Below are positions 1 through 11,906 of a stretch of 64,000 nucleotides of DNA, piece after piece. The stretch spans positions 2,501,721 to 2,565,720 of the forward strand of contig NW_025062479.1 in assembly GCF_000002995.4 (NCBI RefSeq), written 5' to 3'. Source of the stretch: Brugia malayi. Lineage: Eukaryota > Nematoda > Chromadorea > Rhabditida > Onchocercidae. The notes below the pieces were generated by a model. The model made no database searches, was not told where the DNA came from, and saw only the letters and a program-made list of their open reading frames with translations. The position numbers and the translations under genes are program-made. Each line of letters opens with the position of its first letter. The stretch's first letter is position 1.

Positions 1-1255
1 ACATAAGTGTATTAGTTTTATATTTTGATAATTAGGATGTCATTCTGTGCATCAGATATTTTTGATCTGTATATTCCATTCTTTTTATTCTATTTTATAA
101 TCGCTTTGAAAAAAAAAAAAATGTTATAAAATTAAAGGGGGATTGTTTCATGGATATGTAGAAAGTAAAGGATCAAGCGTCTTGTTTAACTCATTTTTGT
201 TTATTGTCCATATTTTTGTTTTTCTCTTTTTACGGGATCGTTGTTAATCCGTTGAAGGCTTGTCCATCAATTTGTTGATTGTTTTTTTTTTTTTGGTTAG
301 GCCTTATTTTTCATATATATATATATACATCAAATGGTGCATTAAAAAAAATGTCTTTTTTCGTCACTGTAAAATGATTGTTTCACTGTTTCTGCTGCAT
401 TTCTTTCTTCAATGATAAAAGTTTTTGAATTCAAATTTTCTATGCATTTACTGTATTTTGGATCTATCTATCTATCTATATATATATATATAGATAGATA
501 GATAGATCACAGTAATGAATGGATATGAATTTGATAGAGTGAAGAGAGCATTCCAAAGAAATAAAAACTCAAGTAAGATGTTTAATATTTCTAGAATAAG
601 ATATTTAAAGATAAACGTATCAGGGCTGATAAATAATATGAAAGGCTATCAATATAAATTTTAATCCTGTGCTAATAAATTACATAATATGAACAACTCT
701 ATTTTTTCCTTTATCTAAATTTCTGTTTTCCATATTTCATCTTTATTGGAGGGAAGAAAAAGTTATGTATTTATTATGAATGGTTTTTAACAAGAACAGG
801 AAGAAAAAATTATTAGCATAAAGAGATGAGAGTTCTTGTCAAAATGGTTTAATCAGTAAACAAGATTCAATCGATGAATGATTTACAATTTTCAGAACAT
901 CATGATAACTTCAAATTCTTTTAAATATGGTCAAGGTTAATGGTGGATTTTATAGAGTGTGATGAGTTAATTGTTGTGGATTTATAGCTTCTTGTGAAGA
1001 TGAAGGAAAGTATCGAATGAAACAAATAGAAGCAGTAAATGAAGGCGGCACCATTGAAGAGAGAGGAAGGGAGGGAGAGAGGGGGAAAAGGAGAAAAAGA
1101 AGGAGATACAGTTATCATGATTGTAAATGCTACAAAAAAAAAAAAAAAAAAGGAAAAGGAAGATCCATTTTACTTCTTTCGATCATCTCTCTTCTGTCCG
1201 TTCTATTAATATCGCTTGCTATTTATTTATTCATTACTGCTTTAAAAGATTGAAA
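1..1255. other. Upstream region of the Wnt gene, no coding exon recognised
   Basis: AT-rich sequence with homopolymer runs and no ORF that looks coding. It holds a perfect 48-bp palindrome at 461-508 and a purine-rich stretch (GA-rich, about 1050-1110) shortly before the Wnt start codon. The Wnt promoter and 5' UTR should lie here, but no TATA-like element can be assigned with confidence. Confidence 0.6.
461..508. repeat. Perfect 48-bp palindrome built from ATCT, TA and GATA units
   Basis: Two 24-base arms are exact reverse complements with no spacer. The left arm starts GATCTATCTATC and runs into TATATATA; the right arm mirrors it and ends GATAGATC. It could form a hairpin or cruciform. It lies about 750 bp upstream of the Wnt start codon. 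Confidence 0.95.
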
Positions 1256-4200
1256 ATGTCTTCTCAAATTGTCATACTTCTTCAACTAATATTCATCCTT
1301 TTCAATTCATTTTCACATTGTTGGTGGTAAGCTTTTTCTTTTCACTCTTCCTTACATTAATTAATCTAAAATTAAACTAATATTTTGAATCTTAAAAAAA
1401 TAAAAAACAAAAACGAAAATTCATTTAAGATTGCTAAAAATTTAAGTGAAAATTTATTTTACAAACGAAAGAAAAGTATTAAAATTAATTTTTTTTCTCC
1501 TTTTTTTTTTAATTCTAACAACAAATATTTTTATCACTTATTTATTATATCATTTATTATATCAGGCTTATATCATTTTATCACTTATTTATTATATCGG
1601 GCTTATATCATTTATCACTGTTTTGATATAACAGAGCCAACGAAATAAATTATTATATATATTTTAGTAAAGAGGAGAAGGAAAAAAAAGCTAAAAATAA
1701 AATAGTAATAGGAATAAAATTAAAATGAAATAAAATTAACGATGAAATTAAACAATATAAATGTGAGTCATATTATTTGTATGAGCTAAAGATAAGCTGA
1801 TAAGATGCAGATAATGTTTATATTGCAATAATTAAATTAAATTAGTAAATGAGTTTATCATTTATTCTGATGCAATAAAATAGTTCAAAGTGATAATTGC
1901 TCTCTAAAACACAGATAAATGTTATGAGACATTAAATCAATCAGATTCCTTCAAAATAGCAATATTAAACTTTAACAAGAATACTAATTTAACTTGCATT
2001 TAATTGGTGCTATCAAATGAATTAGTTTATTTTTAAATAAATACATTTTACATAATACTTAAAATAATAGCTCACACTTAGCTATTTTTTGTTCACTTTT
2101 TTTTCAATTGTTTCAGCATATGAAATTTTCCAGTTCTTTTGTTGATTTTTCTGGTGCTATTGAAAAATAATTCATTGATCAAATTGAATTTAAGGAAAAA
2201 TCCTTTCTTTTAACTATTACAAAAAAGGAGAAGAAAAAATTTTTATTATAATAAACTGCGATAAGTTGCAATAACGATGAAATGTTTCCTCTTCAACATC
2301 TTTAATATTATGTTTATGAGCGTAATAGTTGTTGCACTGGTAGAATTTTTAATTTATTTGTAAATCATAATTTTTTATCAAATATCAAAACCTATTCTCT
2401 TCTTTTCTTCATCTTTTTTTTTTTTTAATTTTTAAAATTCTTTTTATATTTTACTTTATTTTCATCTTTCTAATAATCATTGGGAAATCTTACAGTTTTT
2501 CTTTGTGAAAAAAAAAAAAAAATAAAAGAAATTATAATTTGTATTATTTTAGCTTACCAGGTGCATAATGTCAAAATGTTTATGTTGGTGATATTTTAAG
2601 AATTTTTAAGGGTCAAAAGGAGTAGAAAACATTAATTTGATGCAACATTCGGTTGTAAATCTCATTGCGGTCTGTTACCACAAGGGACGTTACCATAGAT
2701 ATAATAAAACCATCTATCGTAAATTATATATTTTGTTACCTTCTGTTGTCCTATTATTATTTCTTTTTTTCTTTTTTATTACTTTCTCTTACAGAAAAAA
2801 AAAAAAAGAATGAAAAGGAAAAAAAAATAATCATTTAAATTTAGTTATTAGTTGATAATTAAAATGAATTTTCTCACAAAATTACTTATATTTTTAAATT
2901 TCTTTTTTTGAATAAAAATATTCAGTGAATAAATTATAATTTCTTGGAAAATTATTTTAAAATATTTTAAAAAAGAAATTGTTAAATTTAAAAAAATTTT
3001 AAATATTATAAAATGAAAATCATGGAAAATATTTGTATTTGTAAAGGTTAAATTTATAGGTTGCTATCAGAAACACCAAATAATGTATTTCGTGATGATG
3101 GCGTCCTTTGTGGTTTGTTACCGGGATTGACAAGGCGACAAAGTGATTTGTGTCTGCGACATCCTACAGCAATACGTTATGTTGTAAAAGGCTTGAAAGC
3201 TGCCTTACATGAATGCAAAAATCAATTTTATGATCAGCAATGGAATTGTTCAGCAAGTCGCAATGGTTTTGCCATTTCTCATCTTAAAGGTATTTTTTTA
3301 AATACATAACTAGGATCAAAGTTTATTTTTTTTTTTTTTTGGTTTTTGAATATTCTTTTTAAATTATATTTACGGTTAATAAAAAGAATTCGATTTTTCT
3401 CCATTATGTTATTAAGATTTCATCTTTTTTCTTTTATTATCCTCATAATGATAAAATAATATATGACATACATTTATAATTCTTAATTATTATTAAATAT
3501 TTGCATTTTGAGTAGAAAATCGACAGTGATTAACTTTTTTTTTTTTTTTTTTTTTTTTTGTAGAGGAATTAATATCAAACTTTTAGGAATTAATTCTTTT
3601 GCATTATTAATAATGAGTTGTTAAAAATTTGATCATAGTTGTGCTAAAATTAGAATTTATAACTATTTTGCTTGCTTTACATAAAATATTCTTAAAAGGA
3701 ACTTATTTAGTTGGAAGTAAAGAATCAGCTTATGTATTCGCTTTATCATCTGCTGCAGTAAGTCGTGCATTAGCACGAGCATGTGCACAAGGAACAATTG
3801 CAAGTTGTAGTTGTGGATTTCATCCAAAACGTATCACAAAACAATTCAAATGGGCAGGTTGCTCTGATAATATTAAATTTGCGAATAATTTTGGGCGTAA
3901 ATTCATGGATGCAGCTGATTTAGCACGTGCAAGTGATGCTCGGTTTGTTATTCGTTTTTTTTTAATTTTATTTATTAGTAAAATTCTATTTGTCCGATAA
4001 AGATGAATTAGTATTTGTATTACCTTATTTATCTGTATTATTTTGTTCATTAGTTATTTACTTGTAAAAGATGTTAGGTGCAAATATTATTAGTTTCTAA
4101 TTTCAGGTATATAATTTCGATTAGTTACTAATACTCTGTAATAAAATAGATAATTGCTTATTAACCAATTATTTTCAAACTACATCTGAAAATTAATTAT

Positions 4201-5316
4201 AGGTTAACTTTTTTAATTACGAACAATTTTTTTTTTTTACTTTTTGTAGATTAATTAAAATTAACTCTGATTTACATCGTTAAAATAACAGATGGATAAT
4301 GTTAATTAATTTAATACTTAATCGCCTGAAAATCTTTATAGAGCGTACTGATAAAGAAAATAATTGATGATGCAGTCCCTTTAATATTTTTTTAAGTACT
4401 TAGAAATATTTATAAATGTCACATCATTTTTCAATTACATTTCAGTTCAATGATGAATTTGCATAATAATCGAGTTGGACGAAAAATAGTATCGAGCAGC
4501 GTGCATCGTGAATGCAAATGTCATGGTATTAGTGGATCATGCGTGATGCAAACATGCTGGAAAGTTGTACCAAAATTAGAGGAAGTTGGCTTATTGCTAA
4601 GAAAAAAATATTCGCATGCTACTAGGGTTAGAAAGAGATTGTTACTATTTTTATTTCATTCTTATTTTTTTTTTTTTTTTTTGATTATTTCGTAATCACT
4701 GAAATTTAGAAAAAAAAACTTTTTTTTTAAAATGAATTAATACATTTAGGTTAATTTATCACCAGAAAGTAAAACTTTAATACCACAATTGGGCAGAACA
4801 GGAAGTCGTTCTGGAAGATATCTGCACAAATCTGGACAACTATCATTCCTGGACAATGTGCTTGTTTATTTAGATGATTCCCTTGATTATTGCAAGGAAG
4901 ATCAATTAAACGATATTCGAAGTCCACAGGGTCGTGAATGTTTTGACAAGTGCAATATGTTCGTTTTTATAACTTTTATACTACGATAAAATTTATTGTT
5001 ATTAGTTTTTTTTTTTTTTCCTTAAAAAAAAAAGGAAAAAAAAAGAATAAATTTTGTGCTTATCCAAAAATATCAAAAAGATGTTCAAATTCTCAAATTA
5101 TATCGCTACAGTAAAATACAAAACCCTTGAAATTTAAAGATTTCAAAGAAGAAAAAATTTGAAAATTTTTTAATTGATTATAGGATATGTTGTGGACGAG
5201 GTTACACAACAATTCGTATGGTAGAGGAACAGCAATGTCATTGTAAATTTATATGGTGTTGTGAAGTGAAATGTGACATATGTCATCACATTGTTAGCCA
5301 TAATTTTTGCAAGTAA
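1256..5316 (+). CDS. Wnt family secreted signalling ligand (complete, 6 exons)
   Basis: Secreted lipid-modified morphogen that acts on Frizzled receptors. Exons: 1256-1326, 3060-3289, 3711-3942, 4446-4626, 4750-4958, 5184-5316; 1056 nt, 351 residues, the usual Wnt length. Exon 1 encodes a hydrophobic signal peptide (MSSQIVILLQLIFILF...), ends at a GTAAGC donor, and its phase joins exon 2 exactly, completing a Trp codon. Family marks: QQWNCS with an N-glycosylation site (exon 2), GSKESAYVFALSSA (exon 3), NLHNNRVGR and CKCHGISGSC (exon 4), and CCGRGY plus the Cys-rich C-terminus ending NFCK (exon 6). The mature part has 24 cysteines, typical of Wnts. Ser207 in CKCHGISGSC corresponds to the palmitoleoylated serine. 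A possible polyA signal, AATAAA, lies at 5794-5799. I cannot decide which nematode Wnt (cwn-1, cwn-2, egl-20, lin-44 or mom-2 type) it is, so no symbol is given. Confidence 0.95.
1327..3059 (+). other. Wnt intron 1
   Basis: A 1.73-kb intron with a GTAAGC donor and a TTTATAG acceptor, by far the largest in the gene. It is AT-rich without coding signal. A local duplication lies at 1531-1612. Large first introns of developmental genes often hold enhancers; that is inference here. Confidence 0.85.
1531..1612. repeat. Imperfect tandem duplication inside Wnt intron 1
   Basis: A unit starting TATCACTTATTTATTATATC and ending GCTTATATCATTT occurs at 1531-1577 and again at about 1579-1612. The first copy carries an extra ATTTATTATATC segment. 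Confidence 0.8.
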
Positions 5317-8300
5317 TTCTGCAAATTTTGAAAGAATGCAGTTTGGTTATTGGAAGAACATTTTTCATTTATAGTAATTTTGTAAAATCAATAATTAATT
5401 AGTTGTTTGTTTTGTTTGTTGAGATGGGATAAGATCAACACAGTTATCATTAAATTTAGAAATTTTTCGAATTTTAAATGATAATTTGACTATCTTAAAA
5501 TTGAAAATTAAAAAAATTTGCAGTTTCCTTCTTTTCTTCTTTTAATTCAAAAGCATCGAGTAGCTGCAATGCTTTGTATATTAAAGATAACAATTTCTTT
5601 CTATCTTTATTTGTTATTATATATAAGTATATATTGTTTAATTTATATTTCAATGCAACTGTTCCATTGCATAATGAATAATATCGTATTCATTTTGTCA
5701 AATTTACTGCAAAATTAACTTTACTGTGTTTTCATGAACATTCAGAATTCTCAAAATATTTATCTTATCGTAGCTTATCATCTTAAAATGCTCAATAAAT
5801 AGAGGAATGAGAAAAAGAAATATGTTAAAAGAAATTAGAATATGAATTCAAATGAGACAAATTAATTAAACAATTTTGTATTTCAAAGATGATTCATACT
5901 ATTACTGCTTACCTATTGAAATTAAATATTTTTTCTTTGGTCCTATACCTCCATTTAATGTATGTATGTATCCATTCAATTGTACAGAATATCTTATTTT
6001 CAAATGTTAAGAAAAAAGCATTTTATCATTCTCACAACTGGACATCATCCATACATTTAATTTCGAGTTTCAGTTTCATAAGCTAAAATTTGTCATCAGT
6101 AATGATATATAAGTTGAAAAATGTTAAATGTGAGTGGTAAGAATATTTAGGTAGTACTAAAAATTAATTAAATCTTGCTAACTTTTACTCTTAATCAAAT
6201 CTTATTTTTGTTTCCTGAATTTTCACTTTCATTCGATGAAATATTAAATACATTAAATTGAAACAAAAAAAAAAAAAAACTTTTGTACAAATATGAATAG
6301 AATTTAGGTATATAAAGTTTGACATTTTCAATTGTTCTAATAATCGTAAAAAAATTGGTGAAATTTATGAATCGTGGGATGTATGATATTAATTAGTCGT
6401 AAATTATCATTTTCTCTTTTTCTAGTATAATTAACAAATCATAAATCATATATATATATATATATCATAGCTGAGCATGATACGCACATTTAATAATATA
6501 TTTAAGGCTTCCCTTATTATTTATCTCACAACAAATAAGTATTAAGAAAAAGAATTAATTTAAATTCCAAAAAAAAAAAATTCCTTCAGAAATATACAGT
6601 TTGGTTTTTCCCTTTCTATTCAGAATTTCTCATTTCTTATTTATGTCTTTTTTTTTCTTAGTAACTAAATGATTTAATCACTTTTATTTCAATTTAGTAA
6701 TTTATATATTATAATATGAATATTATCATCCTTACTTTGATTTTATTTTTAATTTGAACTATATTTGGCAAGTATTTATCAAATATTCAAATATATTCAA
6801 TTTCAACACGATGAAATGATATCATAATACATGATATAAATGAAATGATACAAGGTCAATTAGCTATAAATGAATTCAAAATCCAAAGAAATGATAACTG
6901 AAAGTAGTAAATTCAATTACAGCCAACTGAAATGATTGATTACATTTTGAATGTAAGCATAATTTTAGAATTTTCAATGCCTTAGTGTGAATTGTCACTA
7001 TTGCTCTAGCCAAATTGAATGCATTTATTAATTAACGCTTGCTTTAAAGCAACAATTTTCTGCCTTGATGATCAAATTTTCATTCATCCATCCATATAGG
7101 TTACATTTATTTTATTTCTGCTCTATTATTATAGAAATAAATATTTAGTTTATCATTTTGCTGATATTGGAAAAGTGATTAATTTATTAATCTTTTACAT
7201 AATTATAATAATTACATATAAAAATAATAAAATTCAATAATAACATATTTTAATATACTAAAAATTGGGAAGATTAAATATATAATTCATTGTTATGATG
7301 AAAATCAAAAATTATTTATTGATATTTGATATAAATAAAGAACCATATTAATTAAAGATTTTTTATTGAAATAAATAATTATTTCAAAATTATATCAATC
7401 ATTTTAAGTTTTTTTCATTTTTTGTACATCATCTGAAATCATTCCTAGCAATCATACAAATTATATTACCTCCACTTAATGCTCACATTTTCATTAAATT
7501 AATTAACTTGATTAATTTGATATCAAATTTGTCAATAGGTGCAGTTGTTCAATTTTTTGCAGTAATGACAAAAAAATGATTACAACGAAAAAGTTTTGCG
7601 ATAATGTTATCAAAGAATACTATCAGTCCTATTGTCATTTGTTTCTGAATATAAAAAGATTATTGCTACTGCAATGATATGATATTACTGTAATTGTTTA
7701 TTATTTTATCATTATTACTAAGAAAATTTTCATCATTTAATATATCAAAGAAATATGCCGCTTAGATTAGCAATTTTATTGTCACAATCACAATTACTGT
7801 TCACCACAACTGATTTTTAACCTTTTATCGTTTGATGAATTACTATTGCAAATTTTAATTTTCACATCTGAATGTCTGAAGATTTTTTATTACTACAATA
7901 CCAAAAATTTTATCATATTTTTTTCTTGAAGTAATTCTGTAAATTTTATGCAGAAAATCGATAGAGAGAAGGAGAGAGGAAAGAGGAGAAAAAAAATAGA
8001 GTGAGATTGAAATGGATTGCTTGTTTTATATAGATTAAACTATAATTTCAGTTTGCATAGTAATTAACACAGCTGAGTGCTATATATGGTGAGGAAAAAT
8101 GAGTAAGTGGTTCAAACTAAAAAATAATTGATTTTTTTGCAATTATTATTATTATTTTAAGTAACTAAAGTGCTAGACGATATCTCAAACTGACAATTCT
8201 TTCGATCCAAAAATAACAAAAGTCACAAGCCCAGTTTAGATTAACTTTTAGGACTAGAATATATCAGCTTCATTAATCTTACTTGCAATTATCATAGTTT

Positions 8301-9095
8301 AATTTAGCAGTTTAGAACTTTAAAATATGTCTTATCCATTTTGCGTGATCACTACTATTGCATTAAAATTACAAACAGGTTACATTAAGGAATAAGAATA
8401 TATTGGGAAATAAATCGAATAATAATTTTGAACTGGAAAATAATAAAATAAATTCTCAAACATAATCTGCCAATACGAATGTTTATAAGCAATAAAATCT
8501 AAGATATCGCTTCTGCAAATTTATCGCAAGACTTAATCATAATGATTACAGGTCATTTATTAAAATGAAATTCTGAATTTCTCTACTCAAAATCTGTTTG
8601 TTATATCACTGAAAACCGAGTTTGACATTGATCTTGAGACTAACTAGAAGCAGATGCAGAAATTGGCTTAAAATAGTACTGAGAAGAAAAAAAAATACAA
8701 ATAAAAGAAGTCACAATAACATTTAATTAAGTTGTAAAATTTTTACAATTCACTAAAGTATGAAAGTTAGAATTTATTAATATATTAAATATTATATATA
8801 AAACAAAAAGAAAGTTTTAAAAAGAAATTTTCAGTTGAAAATAAGCATTATTAGTATAAAATTAAAAATGCCCGATAATTGTAAAGATGAAAGCTTTGTT
8901 ATCTTAACCTAACTAACTACTAATGAGTTCAGTTATTTCAAAAAAAAAAAAAAAAAGCTGTTTTAGAAGCATTATTCATTCAATTTGATTGGCTAGATGC
9001 TGTAGGTAGGCTTTGGGCGTGGTGATAAATTTTCCTGCTTGAAAACATTTGCCTGTTTTCGATGTAGGAGAAAAAGCAATAAATGGATGAATATG

Positions 9096-9134
<39 letters not shown>

Positions 9135-11906
9135 GGATAGATAGATGGATAGATAGATGAATGGATATATGGTTAAAAGGGTGTGTATTTCTCTCTCACA
9201 ATATATAAGAGAATTTTAAGGCATTTTAAAGAGGAGAAAGGGAAACAGCTAATTTCGTGTTTGCTTTTCGTTGAATGAAAGAATAATTTTGAGTTGTTTA
9301 GTTATTTGAAGGCTAAATTTCATTCTTTCTGATAATATTACTGATAAAATTTGGTAAAGAAAGGAATTTTTCAATTGCTTACTCACTTGTAATACTATTA
9401 TTTCAAGTAAGCTAAGCTTTTCTCGACTAAATCAAGCGGAATATTTTCTCACCGTTTAATAGATCATACTTCAATTGTACAAAAGGAATAAATCATCAAA
9501 ACGACGACTCAAATTTTGAAAGAATTATTTTGCGGTAAATTTTCCTTCTGTTATTTGTTTCTTTTTCTTTCCCTCTCTCTTTTTCTTTTTCTCTTTGTCA
9601 TACATATACACACAAATACAAAAATTTCCAATTTAAATTATTAAATTATTTAAATTAAATTCTTATTGAATATTATCATATCCGAACTATGATAATTAAG
9701 TATTTATAGATGTATGAATGTTCATCATCAAGTAAAAAAATTTTATTGAAGATTGTTAAATATTATTTGAAATTAAAAAAAGCTTACAGTTGCTCATAAC
9801 ATATGAATATGATCATTGCGTATTTAACTTATTCAGTAAGTATTGCAACAGAAATGATTTTTGAAATAATGTACAAACGTTAATTTTTTTTTTCTATAAC
9901 TTTTTCTTTTTTTTTAAAAAAAAAAATTCATAAAGAAGTTATAAAGTGTATAAATAAGTAAATAAAACCAAGAAACAAGAGAGAAACAAAAAGATAAATA
10001 AGATAAGTGAGTAATTCTGATTGCTTGAAACTGCATTAAAACATTTCCTAATTTAAAAAATTTTTTAAGAACTTTACCAAAAATTTAGAAATAACTTGTA
10101 ATGAACTTGTAGCTCATATATGAATTATTACACAACTAATCACTGTAATAATAATAATAATTCAATGAAATATGAAAATTTTAATTTTACATATAAATAT
10201 TTTTCAATTGTTATACCATGAATAAATCAGTGATTCAATGCTTATCATTATATATTATATTATGCTTTTCGTTTTGTTGAATGTTGAATGCAAGCAAGAA
10301 ATGAATTGAGATTTTTTTTATAAAATACCAAATGGTATAGCCGTAATTTTTGAAGTTGGAGATTATTTAAAATTAATTTCATCAATTTTTTTCAACATCT
10401 CTAACTAGTAAATCTCAAGAAGAAGAACACAAAAAGAAGAAAAGAAAACAAAAAAGAGGAAATAATGTGTGATGCTAGTAAAATGTTAAATTATAAATGT
10501 TTTGTATTAAATTAAGGAATATTTGCTTAAAAAGTTTGAATAGTACTTTTTATAGGAGAAAGAAAAATAAAAGCTGATAGAAAAAACTTTAATACAAACG
10601 ACAAACAATAAGATATTCTATAATGTTGAAAAATTTTTTTTCATTATTATTATTATTATTATTATTCTCATCTTTATTAAAATTGTGAGCATCTAATTTA
10701 TTCCTAGTTTTTATCTATGATATCCATAGTTTGATATTTTAACACATTATAACTAATTTATATAACTAATTTCGTAAAATAATAATTTATTAATAAACAG
10801 ACAGATTGGATATCTTAGATTAGTTCTTAATTATACATATTGTAGTAATTGATTACAGTCTTTTTAAGATTTGATTATTTAATACAATAAGAAATAACAG
10901 GAGTTATATTACTACTCAACATTACAATGCGAAAAAGTAATTTCTTTTTTTATTTTCTCTCTCTCTCTCTCTCTCTCCTTCACCCTTCCTCTCCCTTGCC
11001 TTCTTTTTTTCATTTTCAAGAATTTATCCATTTTCTATTTTACATCTCATACATCAATTTTTCTCGCTTTCTAGCTTTTTTGTCAAATTACATTCTTCCC
11101 TTTCTCTTAATTTTTGTCCACTTTTTTTTTAAAAAAAAAATTTACTTTAAATGAGAAAAAGCTAAAAATGAGGAATGTAAAGCAGCAGAGATGCATGCTA
11201 AAATTTCATGACAATCATTCATCCATCGATAAGCTAAAGTTTATTTAAAGCGAATGGCATGCTCCGATCGATCACCCTTCGTCTGCAATATAAGCAAATA
11301 CCGTAGTCGTCCATAATGCATTCTTTCTTTTCATTTTTTTCCCTTTTCTTTCTCTCACTTATTAACTTTATTAAATTATTTTGCATGAAAAATGTTTAAT
11401 TTTACTAAATAATCTATCTTCTTATCAAATAATTTTCTAGCAACGATAATAATTTAATTATTAAAAATTTATCTAATATAATTCCTACACCATACATTTA
11501 AGCAGTTATATTTCATTAAATTAATTCTTTTTTTTTCTCTGTTCCTTTTAGTTTTTTTTTACTTAAATTAACAATTTACAGGTTAATTAGATAATTACAA
11601 TGAAATAATTGATAGGTTTATATGTGCTATTTAATAGCTATAATAAAGTATATTTTAAATTATTGCATAACTTAGTGAAAATTATGATAATAATAGATAA
11701 TATCACATAGCACCAAAATGTTAATTTTTCACCTTTTTTTTGAAGTGTTAAATAATTCACATTTTGAAATTTATTCACAGAACAAAAATTTCTCATCCAA
11801 TCATTAAATTTATAAAACTAATTGATCAAAAATATCAATCATCTAAAATTGTTTTAATGAAAGTGAAGAAGAAAATTGCTTCATAGTGAAACTTTTAGTT
11901 TTTCAG
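5317..11906. other. Intergenic spacer between the Wnt gene and the ETX/MTX2-like gene
   Basis: About 6.6 kb, very AT-rich. The few ORFs are low-complexity translations of CT-rich or AT-rich runs. It contains a GATA microsatellite (9095-9159), an ATT run (about 10641-10665), a CT-rich tract (about 10957-11000) and a short more GC-balanced patch at 11216-11330. The Wnt 3' UTR lies at its left end. An unseen 5' exon of the next gene may lie at its right end. Confidence 0.6.
9095..9159. repeat. GATA-type tetranucleotide microsatellite
   Basis: About 16 tandem GATA units, interrupted by a few GATG variants, in the spacer downstream of the Wnt gene. Confidence 0.95.

Noticed and set aside
1017..1253. 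78-residue plus-strand ORF before the Wnt start, rich in Arg, Lys and Glu
   Set aside because: It translates a purine-rich low-complexity tract and overlaps the Wnt leader region in another frame.
10927..11154. ORF starting MRKSNFFFYFLSLSLSLL, which resembles a signal peptide and could be the missing first exon of the ETX/MTX2-like gene
   Set aside because: It is a translation of a CT-rich and T-rich tract, has no good donor nearby in the needed phase, and its composition continues far beyond any leader.
11172..11182. GGAATGTAAAG, identical to the core of animal miR-1
   Set aside because: The flanking bases differ from miR-1 and no complementary arm able to form a precursor hairpin is visible upstream or downstream.
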